Shown here: piece after piece, positions 1 through 8,541 of the stretch
How the letters are laid out: the number at the start of each line of letters is the position of its first letter
Position numbering within the stretch: position 1 is the first letter of the stretch
Program-made: the position numbers and the translations under genes
The notes under the pieces: generated by a model
What the model saw: the letters and a program-made list of their open reading frames with translations, nothing else
Database searches by the model: none
What the model was told of the DNA's origin: nothing
Source of the DNA: Guyanagaster necrorhizus
Taxonomy: Eukaryota; Basidiomycota; Agaricomycetes; Agaricales; Physalacriaceae
Direction: 5' to 3'
NCBI RefSeq assembly: GCF_019112545.1
Contig: NW_025064990.1
Span: forward strand, 1 to 10,109
Length of the DNA: 10,109 nt

Positions 1-720
1 GTTGAACATAAAAAGGATCATAGGTGCTTGAATTAAGCCTATCCAGGAGTGGAGCGCAAACCACGCTGCGATGGAACGAGTATCTATTCTACCACGACGC
101 CTTCGCAGAATGGAATACCGGTGACCGATTTTGAACTGCAGAGCTGAAGTCGACGTCAGTTGGCAAGGAACAAAACGTCAAAGCAAACTGTCTTTGTTTG
201 AGTGTCTACATAGGATGAGGTCAAGGAATAACAGAGAAGCGAGAACTCAGAAGTAATGCCATCGAGCGTTCACGTTGGAGAGGAAAAGACGACCAGCTCC
301 CACGCCATCGACGCCATTTTTTGCGACAGTCTGCACTTGAGCCGAACTCCCAGTCCAATGAGAGTGCTCCCGAGGACCATTTTGGTCCTGACAGGGAGAG
401 GGTGGGAAACCCGACTTCCTGACATGAACGGTCAGCCAGATGTTATTGACTCGGAGGTCAACAGGTCCGTAGACGCCAAAGTCAAGTCAAATGCCGAAGA
501 GAGAACAAATTTTTGGGTATTATGGCAAAAAGAAAGGTTCGTGGTGCTCCGCTTTAGTGCGTCATCGAATCCTCGAGAACGGGATCTCGAACGCGGCACG
601 CGCCGTCCCCCAACAACACAAGTAAGATGTAAACGAAAGGTCGTCTGGTGGAAAGAAGTGTTGAGCGAGGATTATTTCCCGAAGCAAGTGAGGGAGCAGT
701 GGATCTGGAGGGCAAAGAAG

Positions 721-773
721 GTAAGTCTCGCATTGGATGTCATTTCACTCATTTACTAAGGTTCTTGGTATCG
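721..773 (+). other. Intron 1 of the HAM1-like fragment, acceptor apparently damaged
   Basis: The donor is AAG|GTAAGT, a textbook fungal 5' splice site. TTACTAA at about 753-759 could be the branch site. To continue in the frame that gives VVVERQIHNDY, the exon must resume at 774, but the bases just before it are CG rather than AG. The nearest AG acceptors (ending at 760 and 780) put the next exon in the wrong frame for the upstream exon. A 53-nt intron fits basidiomycete sizes. I infer a mutated acceptor, which supports a dead gene. Confidence 0.45.
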
Positions 774-875
774 GTCGTAGTCGAGCGTCAAATCCACAAC
801 GATTATCGTGAATCCTTGGATTCGCTGCTGGACAAGGTCGAAGAGTACATATACATAGGCCATGGACGAGACACG

Positions 876-969
876 GTAATTGGTGCAAAAAAGGAGGCTA
901 GAGAACCATTAAAATACTGAAATCCTATCTTTTTCTCTTTCTCCCCCTATTTTCTCCTTGCTGTTTCAG
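876..969 (+). other. Intron 2 of the HAM1-like fragment
   Basis: GTAATT follows the ACG codon ending at 875. A long pyrimidine-rich tract (about 925-967) leads to TTTCAG at 964-969. Splicing joins HGRDT to IHLQSSLTER in phase 0. A TGA inside the intron (917-919) would otherwise end the frame, and the family-like sequence resumes directly after the acceptor. Confidence 0.55.
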
Positions 970-1102
970 ATCCATCTTCAATCATCACTGACCGAGCGGT
1001 GCACTATCGTGGAGCGCTTTGCAAACGGCTTGCTTCTGAACTTCATCATCGGCCCCTTCCACGACGATGCTCAGCGTGATCGCGTATTACGTGTGTGGTT
1101 CA

Positions 1103-1725
1103 GAGTGTGGTACTGAGTGGCAACAGAGCATAACCCTCAAGCATAGATATATTCTCGATGCTCTGGCTGGGACTGACGGACAATCGCTGCACTGCCATGA
1201 AGTTTACCTTCCCCAGTTATTTTTGCGGCAGCGCTGCATCTTTCACGCGCCCCGCTTCTGTACCGGGCTCTGCAGCACAAATTTTATCACCAGCCATCAG
1301 GGCCTCCATGAACACCTGTCTCAAAGTCGCCGACGTGCGCTGAAGTCATCGTCTCCAGCGTCGATCGGCGGCAGTAAATCAAAAACCTGAATCTAACGCT
1401 CCTGACCCAACTGAGTCTCAAGCCATCCTAACCAGGGAGTCCATCGCGCATCAAGCATAGTGATGATCCTCGCAGCTTCGTGGCCCCATTGTTTCTTCGC
1501 CCACCGCGGGCTAACCTGAGCGACGTCCTTCATCATAGCACAGTAATGTACCAATATGATAAGCGCACGACGCTTCTACACTTCCAGCAGACGAAAGAAC
1601 GTCGATCCTGTGGCCGTGTGATATCTTCTGTCACTGCCATGGTACACTATATGACGCGCCGATTCAGTGCTTGTCACTGGAATTTTGCGGGGTAGTACTG
1701 AAAGGCGATGACCAAAAAAAAACAG
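1103..1725 (-). pseudogene. Possible unrecognised gene remnant on the minus strand
   Basis: On the - strand, a frame from 1725 down to 1396 spans 110 codons with one TAG (1576-1578). It follows a tract that looks like the end of an intron: nine T, then GGTCATCGCCTTTCAG ending at 1698. The reading includes KIPVTSTESARHIVYHG and, after the stop, KQWGHEAARIITMLDARW. A second frame (1345-1103, one TAA at 1217-1219) reads QVFMEALMAGDKICAAEPG. Its first 160 bp on this strand match the same strand of the left arm, where the matching peptide contains HIVYCGGDRRYH. I recognise no family. In sequence of about 50% GC, open stretches of this size can arise by chance, so the coding claim rests on the conserved segment and the intron-like acceptor. 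Low confidence. Confidence 0.25.
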
Positions 1726-1760
1726 TCAAGATTTAGCATACACAGTTATTTCGCCCATGC
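1601..1760 (+). repeat. Diverged relative of the inverted-repeat arm (matches 3652-3805 and mirror 8886-9039)
   Basis: Starting at 1601 and 3652, the two sequences align without gaps for 90 bases, for example the shared ACACTATATGA and GAATTTTGC blocks. They then align with small indels through the shared AGTCAAGATTT to about 1760. At nine dinucleotide positions within the gapless part they differ as CG/TG, CG/CA or TG/CA, the signature of decay at shared ancestral CpG sites. The copy here keeps several CpG that the arm has lost. Homology before 1601 is weak, and after 1760 I see none. Confidence 0.75.
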
Positions 1761-1766
1761 AATCGT

Positions 1767-2862
1767 TTTAACGTTGGACGGTTTCCCACCTTGGAGAAGA
1801 TTAGGATATACAGGACTCAACTGCGACTAGAATCCAAGAAGCTTCCCCCCTTTCACAATACGTGGGACTGCCATAGATCTCTGAGCGTGAGCGACTCGTT
1901 CTATGGTGTCGATCCCTATTGCGGCAAAATCAGACGCCGGTCAAAAACTTGAAAGTCTTGACTAATTCTGCAGAGACTACGTGTCTGTATTAACATTTCA
2001 CCAGCATGTCTGGCCAGGGAATATACTCGTAACACCCAGAATCGAAAGTTTGGAGCACGTCGTTTATATGTACTTTGCTAAATGTAACGGCCAGGGGACG
2101 ATCAGGTGGGGCGGGCAGTGCAAGGTAGTGAGATTAGGGAGCAGAGTGTCAACTGTATGCATGGATGAATCTTGAGTCGGAGTAAGAGTGGGCAGTAGCG
2201 GTCACAGGGGCAGAAAATATACCGCTCGTTAACAGATCTACATCTGGGACAACGAGAATCAAGCCAAGCTCAAAGGCAGATACATGAGGGCTGTATGAAA
2301 AAAACAGCGAGATTAAGCTGGTTAGCCTGTGCCACGCTAAATCGATGGGCATTCGATGTCATAGTTATGCCCTGACGTCTAGATTCGTCGCCCTTTCGTC
2401 GAGGTCAATTCAAGCTGCTATCTTAAATCAGACTAATATTGATTCACATCTGCAGGTAATTTGGACATCGCGTGCTCGAACGATCTGTGTCGATGTCTCA
2501 GTCTGAAACAGGATCGGGATTCATCCCAGTCAGACCTCAAACTCCTTTGATGGTGGATATAAATTCAGGGTTATACCTTAATTCTCAATGCTAAAAACTT
2601 TACAAACCCTCTGAAAGAACTCAAACTTCCCCTTTCGAATCGCAACTTTCCGGGACAACATTGTGATTCACACCTCTTTCAGTCAACCCCGGGCACCGTA
2701 GGATTTTTCAGAGTGATTTCCACAATGGTACAGTACACATGGTTAAAACCACAGTCGTCATTGTTGAGCGTGCTAGGAAATGAGAACCAATTAATCAGTG
2801 ATACAAGGAGAGTAACTCATGCCATTGCCAATTCAAAGAGACCCATGCCAGTTTCTTCAGTT
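1767..2862. other. No gene recognised; CpG-normal flank ending at the arm boundary
   Basis: I see no credible gene here. Short open frames at 1981-2175 (+) and 2149-2352 (-) have no family-like composition and are of chance length. CpG remains common to about 2510, falls to an intermediate level (2520-2860 still has about ten), and drops sharply once the arm begins at 2863. I found no convincing match between this stretch and the arms or spacer. Confidence 0.6.
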
Positions 2863-3097
2863 CCGGTCAAGAGAACTGTGAAATTCTGACTTAGGGTGAG
2901 CTATGATGACCAGGTAATAAGAAAGTCGGAGCTGAATCTTGAATCTGAACTTACAATTCTGGTACCACATCTATACAACAGTCAGCAGAGTGTAAGATCC
3001 ATAAGGTGGTGATGTACTGACTGATTAACCATCTTCACAGTGTGCAACTCAATATGAGCATATGGAATAGCATGAGAGAAAACAGAAGCAACAAGTA

Positions 3098-3447
3098 TGA
3101 GAGCCTTGGTGAGCATTATAATGGTTGGAAGAAGGATAGAGGAGTATGACTGCAGAGCATCCTCTCTTAAGTGATTTCCTGCAGCAGCACCTGATGTAAC
3201 GACACCTGGTCTTGATGGACTTGAAAAAAATGAAGAGATGGATTAGCTTGCCAGACATATGAAATGGAATTTGTATGTACAAGCACAGAATAACCCACTG
3301 GAGGTGTACTTGGCAGTGGAACAACATTGTCAAGGAGTGATAACAAAAAATTCAAGTGTAAGGATGATGAGATGTAAATTCTACTGTCACAGAGATGGAC
3401 TACAATTGAATGATAAAGTGGTTCACTCTCTTGCATCAATCAAGTAA
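3098..3447 (+). pseudogene. Decayed coding stretch in the left arm (EEYD...MKWNLYV type), family unknown
   Basis: The + frame gives IEEYDCRASSLK, TGA, FPAAAPDVTTPGLDGLEKNE, TAG, then LARHMKWNLYVQAQNN and a further open run to a TAA at 3445-3447. The diverged spacer copy keeps the same peptide pattern around EEYD, RASSLK, LDGL, NEEM and WNLY, which suggests a once-coding sequence on this strand. No known domain is visible. The two stops and the lack of an upstream start make this a relic. The mirror copy is at 9244-9593. Opposite-strand frames of similar length here are treated as shadows. Confidence 0.4.
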
Positions 3448-4006
3448 TATGTCGACATCAGAAAGGAACAGTACTGAAAACTGCAAAGAAGCATGAGTCA
3501 TTCCCAGCTCATTGCTGTGGAAGTGATTCATAATTCATTTATCATAAGATGGAATGTATCACTGTCACTCACAAGAGAAAGCAGCTGATCAGCCATCACC
3601 ATCATGGTTCCAGTGAACATGCAAAAGTCCCAAAATGTAAATGATTGATTTCATGATACCATAGTCACATGATATCTTCTGTCACCACCACAGTACACTA
3701 TATGATGTGCTCATTCAAGGTTTGTCACTAGAATTTTGCAGGTCTCACTTAAAGGCAAAGACAAAAAAGGAGTCAAGATTTCACATACATGCCTATTTTG
3801 CCTGCAAGGCATTGAGTTTGCATTTGTTGTTGTTCTGATCAAGTCACACCATTTTCAACAGCCTATCTCAACACTAAACACTCTACTACAAGACATCTCA
3901 ATGATCCTACTCTCAAACCACCTTTTTCAAATCTCAACATTACAAACACTATTTATCATTTACACTTTATTGACTCTACCATCAGACTACCACATATCAG
4001 GCAATT

Positions 4007-4225
4007 ATGTATGTGCTATTCACCTGCTATGGCTGCAAAGAAATGTTCATCAAAAGCAACCCCACTACTTTATGTCAGTGTGGTCAATTTTGGTGCTCTC
4101 AGATATGCAAAGATGCAGTATGTCACATCCAGTATTTTCTCACCAATGAACAACTGAAAATCGTGAATCCAGTCCTTCCAAAACCATTTCACCGATGCCT
4201 CACATCTCCAACACAGATATTATGA
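4007..4225 (+). pseudogene. Cysteine-rich open stretch in the left arm, family unknown
   Basis: The 72-codon frame reads CYGCKEMFIKSNPTTLCQCG, then QFWCSQICKDAVCH. Eight cysteines fall in about 35 residues, in a C-x2-C ... C-x-C-x4-C-x3-C-x4-C-H layout. This recalls treble-clef or MYND-type zinc fingers, but the spacing does not fit MYND exactly and one expected pair is too close. It overlaps a different open frame (3736-4149) that looks less protein-like. It could be an exon of the same lost gene as the stretch that follows at 4150-4752. Start and splice sites are not evident. Confidence 0.3.
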
Positions 4226-4752
4226 TCATTGCCCAATCATCGATCAGGAAATAATGTATCACCATCCAGGGCACAACAGTATTTGAGGTGTCATATTTCT
4301 TCAAAACAGTGCATCCTCAGCTCATCCTGGTATTCTCACACAAAATAAATGCATTAGGCACTTATACCATACCAATTATTGTCACCTTCATATTCCAACA
4401 TGGAACCAACAGTGAGATACTGGACTGTATACCAAAGCTGAATGCCTTCTTTCCTCCAGATGAGCTAGCCTGTCAAATGGTCACTGCACATGGGGACAAC
4501 CCACCATTTGAACTTTGGTACCTCAAGAACCAAATGCAGCTGAGCTTGGAAGATCCTAACAATGTGAATGACATGATTGTCACCATCACTGGTTCTGTTG
4601 AGCAACAGAATTTATGGTACAGCCCAGTGGTTGCTCTAACAATCAAGAAAGATGCATTTCTGAAGAAGTACACAAATGCACTGTTCTATTCCTCAAGCAT
4701 TTTCATAAGATTTTTCCAGAGTTGTACCAGTCCTTGGTTCATGGGACATTAA
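4150..4752 (+). pseudogene. Long open coding-like stretch in the left arm, unknown protein family
   Basis: One frame runs from 4150 to a TAA at 4750-4752 with a single internal stop (TAA, 4252-4254). The last 166 codons (4255-4749) are open. The translation has a balanced, protein-like composition: a hydrophobic stretch reading LILVFSHKINALGTYTIPII followed by FIFQHG, then a soluble part with PFELWYLKNQMQLSLEDPNN and EQQNLWYSPVVALTIKKDAF. No ATG opens the frame close to the stop; the first in-frame possible start is a GTG at 4288. I recognise no domain. A 166-codon open run is notable in a block whose neighbours carry many TGA stops, so it may be the best preserved exon of an unknown fungal or transposon gene. 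Confidence 0.45.
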
Positions 4753-5040
4753 TCAGACCATTTATCATACAGTAGCTAGTTCTTATATATATTTTAGAGT
4801 CTATTTCATTCAGGGAAACTATTCAAAAAAGACATTTTTTATGCATTCTGGATGCCATGAATCTGATTGAGGGCAAATATGAGCAGGAAATATCTGCCCT
4901 ATAACCTTACACATTGTAGATGATATTCCCTTATATCATGGGCTATCTTCTCAATCTCAGCCCAGTCATCTAAATGTTAGACAGTTTACTACTTTTCAGT
5001 CAACTGTGACTCAGATAGCAAGGAGTTTGCTCCCTTTTAG

Positions 5041-5346
5041 AGTGCATGGTACTGCGAGAGATCTTTAAAAGTGGGAGACTTGGCCATCAAGGCTGGTCCA
5101 AATTTCAACATCTTAGCTAATTCCACACAGACTACAAGCCCCCCTATTAATGTTGCATTGGGATGTCAGCCTAGGGAATATAATCATTACACCCATCATC
5201 ATATGTCTGAAGCACATTGTTTAGATTACTTTGCCACATGTAGTAGAGTGGCTCTGTCTTCCTCCTTCACTCAGGACTCTCCCCTCCTCCCTGCATTCAC
5301 CATCCAGCAAGGCTCACAACATCTTGTGGTTTTCCTTGTACCATAA
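5041..5346 (+). pseudogene. Open stretch running to the inner edge of the left arm, unknown
   Basis: The frame is open from after a TAG at 5038-5040 to a TAA just outside the arm (5344-5346). It includes GDLAIKAGPNFNILANSTQT and LGCQPREYNHYTHHHMSEAH. There is no recognised family and no nearby ATG. The last few codons are specific to the spacer side. The same frame in the right arm extends further (to 7297), because the sequence beyond the arm differs. It could be a chance frame. Confidence 0.2.
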
Positions 5347-5539
5347 ATATTCTGCACAATTTGGCCCCTTGTAAACACTGATCCATCACAGCAGTGAGAC
5401 AATCGACTGGGATCAACTTGGCTCACACTGAATCCAAATCATGGTTTGCTGAATTGGTCCTGGTCAATGTATAAAGAAGACAATCTTGTAGCTGACATGA
5501 TAGTACTCACAGGAATATGTTTCAGCTACAGATAAACAA

Positions 5540-5880
5540 TGGTAATCTTCCTAGACCATGTTACAAGTGTGATCCTTCCAAGGTCCTCATCATAATCCAA
5601 TGCCATCCAGTTGTCAAGATTATTCTGGCAGACCCAAGTTCATCTCCATTGTGTTAGCATGTGCTCATAGGTACAAATTCCATCTCATATGCATGCCATG
5701 CTAATTCATCTCTTCATTTGTGTCAAGCCCATCAAGAAGAGCATCTTTATGTCAGGCACTCCTGTAGGAATCCACTTGAGAGAGGATGCTCTGTGGTCAT
5801 ACTCCTCAATCTTTCTCTGAATGCTATCATTCTCACAAAGGCTCTCATGGTCATCACCTTTGTTCATAAGCAAAAGTTAT
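5540..5880 (-). repeat. Diverged partial copy of arm sequence (about 3098-3420) inside the spacer
   Basis: Read on the - strand, this matches the left arm + strand from about 3098 onward, with many substitutions and small indels (roughly 80% identity by eye in the best part). Shared blocks include GAGTATGAC, AGAGCATCCTCTCT, AATGAAGAGATG and TGGAATTTGTA. In protein terms both read EEYD.RASSLK, LDGL..NEEM and M(R/K)WNLY. The spacer copy has TGA (5665-5667) where the arm has CAA (3280-3282). That TG/CA pair points to an ancestral CGA. Both copies share a TAG after NEEM(N/D). The match is clear for 5640-5880 and weaker for 5540-5640. Confidence 0.75.
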
Positions 5881-5934
5881 GGATGACTATCTGATGAAAA
5901 TGGAGCACATATTTATTTATATGGATACCCTGGG

Positions 5935-6877
5935 ATAGGTAAGATCACCTCCTGGAGTACCCTACTTCTCCACCCATTCAAGGAGATCATCATAATGATC
6001 TAGAAAAACAGCATCATCAATGTCATGAGTGCTCTTTGCTCATTATCTCTGAGCTCCTTGATCTTTTTCTCAGTCAAATTAATATTGCATCTTGGAAAAT
6101 TGATGAAACAAATGTTCATCAAGCTATCAGTAACAAGGATATTTTGCAGCTCTACATCTCAATGCAAAATTCCATGTTTGTTGATCATGGTAATATCACA
6201 AAGGGCCATTCTGGCTTAGAACATAGTCAATAATGAGGGTAAGGGTCTGAGAAACAGCTAATACATACCTCAGCTTTAGTCTGGCTGAGCATGACATTAT
6301 ACAGGGGTAGAATGTTCCTCAGATCATCGACATTGGCCTGCTCAGTAAGGATTCATACCATTCTTGGAGGGACATTCCATGGAGGTGTTTGGGGATTAGC
6401 ACACAAGTGACCTCCCCATTCTTCATCACCAGTTATTTGAAGATCATGAATCATCAGCAAAGATATCACAAAGAAAATACACCTTGTGCTTGCCATAGTA
6501 ATACACAAGCACTGTTTCCTGTAGGTCATTAAGTTCATTATAGCATAGTTCTCACAGTCAGCCAGTTATTTCAGAGATACAGCAAGATAAAATGGCATGT
6601 GGTATATGACTGATAGGAGTGATGCCTGGAAGATGTTCAAAACAACAGAGCCACAAGCCTTGTTGGAAGCCCATGTTCTAACATCTTCAGCACAGACAAC
6701 AGACCAATGAGCTTCAGATTCCAAGAAGGGCTGCAGGACTTCAGTGATGACAATCTTATAATCACCATCATTGTGAGCAAATGGGAGAAATTGGTGGCTG
6801 CTCTCTGGCCTAGCTTTAGGTGGAAGGGTAATGTCGAAAGAATCTCTGACACACAGAGATCTCCCATGCTGCCAGGG
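5935..6877 (-). pseudogene. Dead protein-kinase-like gene
   Basis: On the - strand, an open stretch of 103 codons (6877-6569) contains SSHQFLPFAHNDGDYKIV and ESEAHWSVVCAEDVRTWAS and ends at TAA. Pieces of a kinase domain follow in shifting frames: YNELNDLQETVLVYYYGKHK (about 6545-6483, N-lobe), LIPKHLHGMSLQEWYESLL (about 6400-6340, hinge region), then GILH*DVELQNILVTDS (about 6173-6123) and FINFPR (6107-6090). In the kinase family the last two are the catalytic loop HRDxxxxN and the metal-binding DFG region. Here the HRD arginine is a TGA stop (6159-6161) and the DFG-position aspartate is asparagine (6099-6101). Both changes are explained by CGA to TGA and ATCGAT to ATCAAT. A tail reading HDIDDAVFLDHYDDLLEWVEK (about 6031-5969, shown in part by its acidic residues) ends in TAG. 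The several frame changes may be introns, indels or both. It cannot make an active kinase. Confidence 0.75.
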
Positions 6878-7296
6878 CTACCAGAATATGGCTAGTTGAT
6901 CATAGTATTGCCTTTCTGCAACTGGTTCTAACATTTTAGTCTTCCCCAAAGTGAGAGACTGTACCACCTGAGGGGTACACTATATCGCTCAGTTTATTTA
7001 AAGGCATGTGACAGAGGGAAATGCCTGAGATCATGAAAGTGTTAATATGTGTGTCAATGCAAATGAAGCACCCAAAGGCCATCTGTTAGTAAACCTTTTA
7101 GGCTGAGTTAAAAAATGTACATGCATCATACATGTCATTGCAGAATGGCACTGATGGCTGATCTTAAATGATGCTGATGACCTTCTCATATGTTCCAGGA
7201 GAGAAAACATTTCTTTGACTTCCTCTTTCTTTACTTTCACTGTGTGGGTTTACACATAAATTGAATGCCAGCATAGCTATAAGTAGGTCAAAATCC

Positions 7297-7650
7297 TTAA
7301 CATAGTAGTGTGGAGATGGTCATAGACTGGTCAAATAAGGCACAAGATGATACAAGGAAAACCACAAGATGTTGTGAGCCTTGCTGGATGGTGAATGCAG
7401 GGAGGAGGGGAGAGTCCTGAGTGAAGGAGGAAGACAGAGCCACTCTACTACATGTGGCAAAGTAATCTAAACAATGTGCTTCAGACATATGATGATGGGT
7501 GTAATGATTATATTCCCTAGGCTGACATCCCAATGCAACATTAATAGGGGGGCTTGTAGTCTGTGTGGAATTAGCTAAGATGTTGAAATTTGGACCAGCC
7601 TTGATGGCCAAGTCTCCCACTTTTAAAGATCTCTCGCAGTACCATGCACT
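7297..7650 (-). pseudogene. Mirror of the open stretch at the inner edge, extended into the spacer
   Basis: It is identical to 5041-5340 within the arm, then continues for 18 codons (to 7297) with spacer sequence that has no counterpart on the left. The junction at 7350/7351 therefore falls inside an open frame. Coding status is uncertain. Confidence 0.2.
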
Positions 7651-7938
7651 CTAAAAGGGAGCAAACTCCTTGCTATCTGAGTCACAGTTGACTGAAAAGT
7701 AGTAAACTGTCTAACATTTAGATGACTGGGCTGAGATTGAGAAGATAGCCCATGATATAAGGGAATATCATCTACAATGTGTAAGGTTATAGGGCAGATA
7801 TTTCCTGCTCATATTTGCCCTCAATCAGATTCATGGCATCCAGAATGCATAAAAAATGTCTTTTTTGAATAGTTTCCCTGAATGAAATAGACTCTAAAAT
7901 ATATATAAGAACTAGCTACTGTATGATAAATGGTCTGA

Positions 7939-8541
7939 TTAATGTCCCATGAACCAAGGACTGGTACAACTCTGGAAAAATCTTATGAAAATGCTTGAGG
8001 AATAGAACAGTGCATTTGTGTACTTCTTCAGAAATGCATCTTTCTTGATTGTTAGAGCAACCACTGGGCTGTACCATAAATTCTGTTGCTCAACAGAACC
8101 AGTGATGGTGACAATCATGTCATTCACATTGTTAGGATCTTCCAAGCTCAGCTGCATTTGGTTCTTGAGGTACCAAAGTTCAAATGGTGGGTTGTCCCCA
8201 TGTGCAGTGACCATTTGACAGGCTAGCTCATCTGGAGGAAAGAAGGCATTCAGCTTTGGTATACAGTCCAGTATCTCACTGTTGGTTCCATGTTGGAATA
8301 TGAAGGTGACAATAATTGGTATGGTATAAGTGCCTAATGCATTTATTTTGTGTGAGAATACCAGGATGAGCTGAGGATGCACTGTTTTGAAGAAATATGA
8401 CACCTCAAATACTGTTGTGCCCTGGATGGTGATACATTATTTCCTGATCGATGATTGGGCAATGATCATAATATCTGTGTTGGAGATGTGAGGCATCGGT
8501 GAAATGGTTTTGGAAGGACTGGATTCACGATTTTCAGTTGT
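7939..8541 (-). pseudogene. Mirror copy of the 166-codon coding-like stretch, right arm
   Basis: This is identical to 4150-4752 on the opposite strand, including the internal TAA. It gives no independent evidence of selection because the two copies have not diverged. Confidence 0.45.

Larger units (their letters stand above)
256..1116 (+). pseudogene. Broken HAM1-like N-terminal domain protein fragment (three exons, truncated)
   Basis: What I see: a frame open from an ATG at 256 runs to 720. Its end reads YFPKQVREQWIWRAKK (about 673-720), followed by a GTAAGT donor at 721. A second exon (774-875) reads VVVERQIHNDYRESLDSLLD and ends in HGRDT at a GTAATT donor. After an intron ending in TTTCAG (969), exon three gives HLQSSLTERCTIVERFANG and then DDAQRDRVLRVWF, before a TGA at 1114-1116. 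From memory of the family, the order REQWIWRGKK, then a DYQES-like helix, then LLERFANG, then DDA.RD..LR.WF is that of fungal HAM1-like N-terminal domain proteins. These are usually many hundreds of residues long and poorly characterised. Here the match stops after WF, so the rest of the domain and the C-terminus are missing. Residues before about 640 match nothing I know, so 256 as the true start is uncertain. The first acceptor appears lost. I call it a pseudogene fragment; a search with the spliced translation would settle the family. Confidence 0.55.
2863..5340 (+). repeat. Left arm of a 2 x 2478-bp inverted repeat
   Basis: Position x here equals the complement of position 12691-x throughout. 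The stretches compared base by eye (about 2863-3060, 3430-3680, 4753-5080, both ends) and all paired translations show no substitution or indel. The outer edge is set by CCGGTCAAG, preceded by TT on this side and, after complementing the other arm, by CA. The inner edge follows TTTTCCTTGTA at 5340, after which the two sides share nothing. The arm has only 8 CpG in 2478 bp and is rich in TG and CA. It carries decayed coding-like pieces listed separately. I see no target-site duplication at the outer edges. Confidence 0.95.
5341..7350. other. Spacer (loop) of the inverted repeat
   Basis: This 2010-bp unique segment lies between the arms and has about four CpG in total. It holds a diverged inverted relative of part of the left arm (about 5540-5880) and a dead kinase-like gene on the - strand (about 5935-6877). 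Positions 5341-5540 and 6878-7350 show nothing I can identify. A 69-codon - strand frame at 7031-7240 has no recognisable features. Confidence 0.8.

Noticed and set aside
2149..2352. Minus-strand frame of 67 codons, and the plus frame 1981-2175
   Set aside because: Chance length for the composition, no family-like motif, no splice or start context, and no copy elsewhere in the window.
3049..3439. Minus-strand frames of 90-94 codons in the left arm (mirrored at 9252-9642)
   Set aside because: The comparison with the spacer copy fits the plus-strand reading of the left arm better (EEYD, RASSLK, NEEM, WNLY), so these are probably shadows.
3736..4149. 137-codon frame in the left arm (mirrored at 8542-8955)
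   Set aside because: Composition is dominated by Leu, Ile, Ser and His with no domain. It overlaps the cysteine-rich frame and includes the end of an intron-like tract on the other strand. I could not support it as a gene.
4473..4673. Minus-strand 66-codon frame (mirrored at 8018-8218)
   Set aside because: It lies wholly opposite the 166-codon plus frame, which reads more like a protein.
6707..6895. Plus-strand frame in the spacer
   Set aside because: It lies opposite the 103-codon minus frame that leads into the kinase pieces and has no features of its own.
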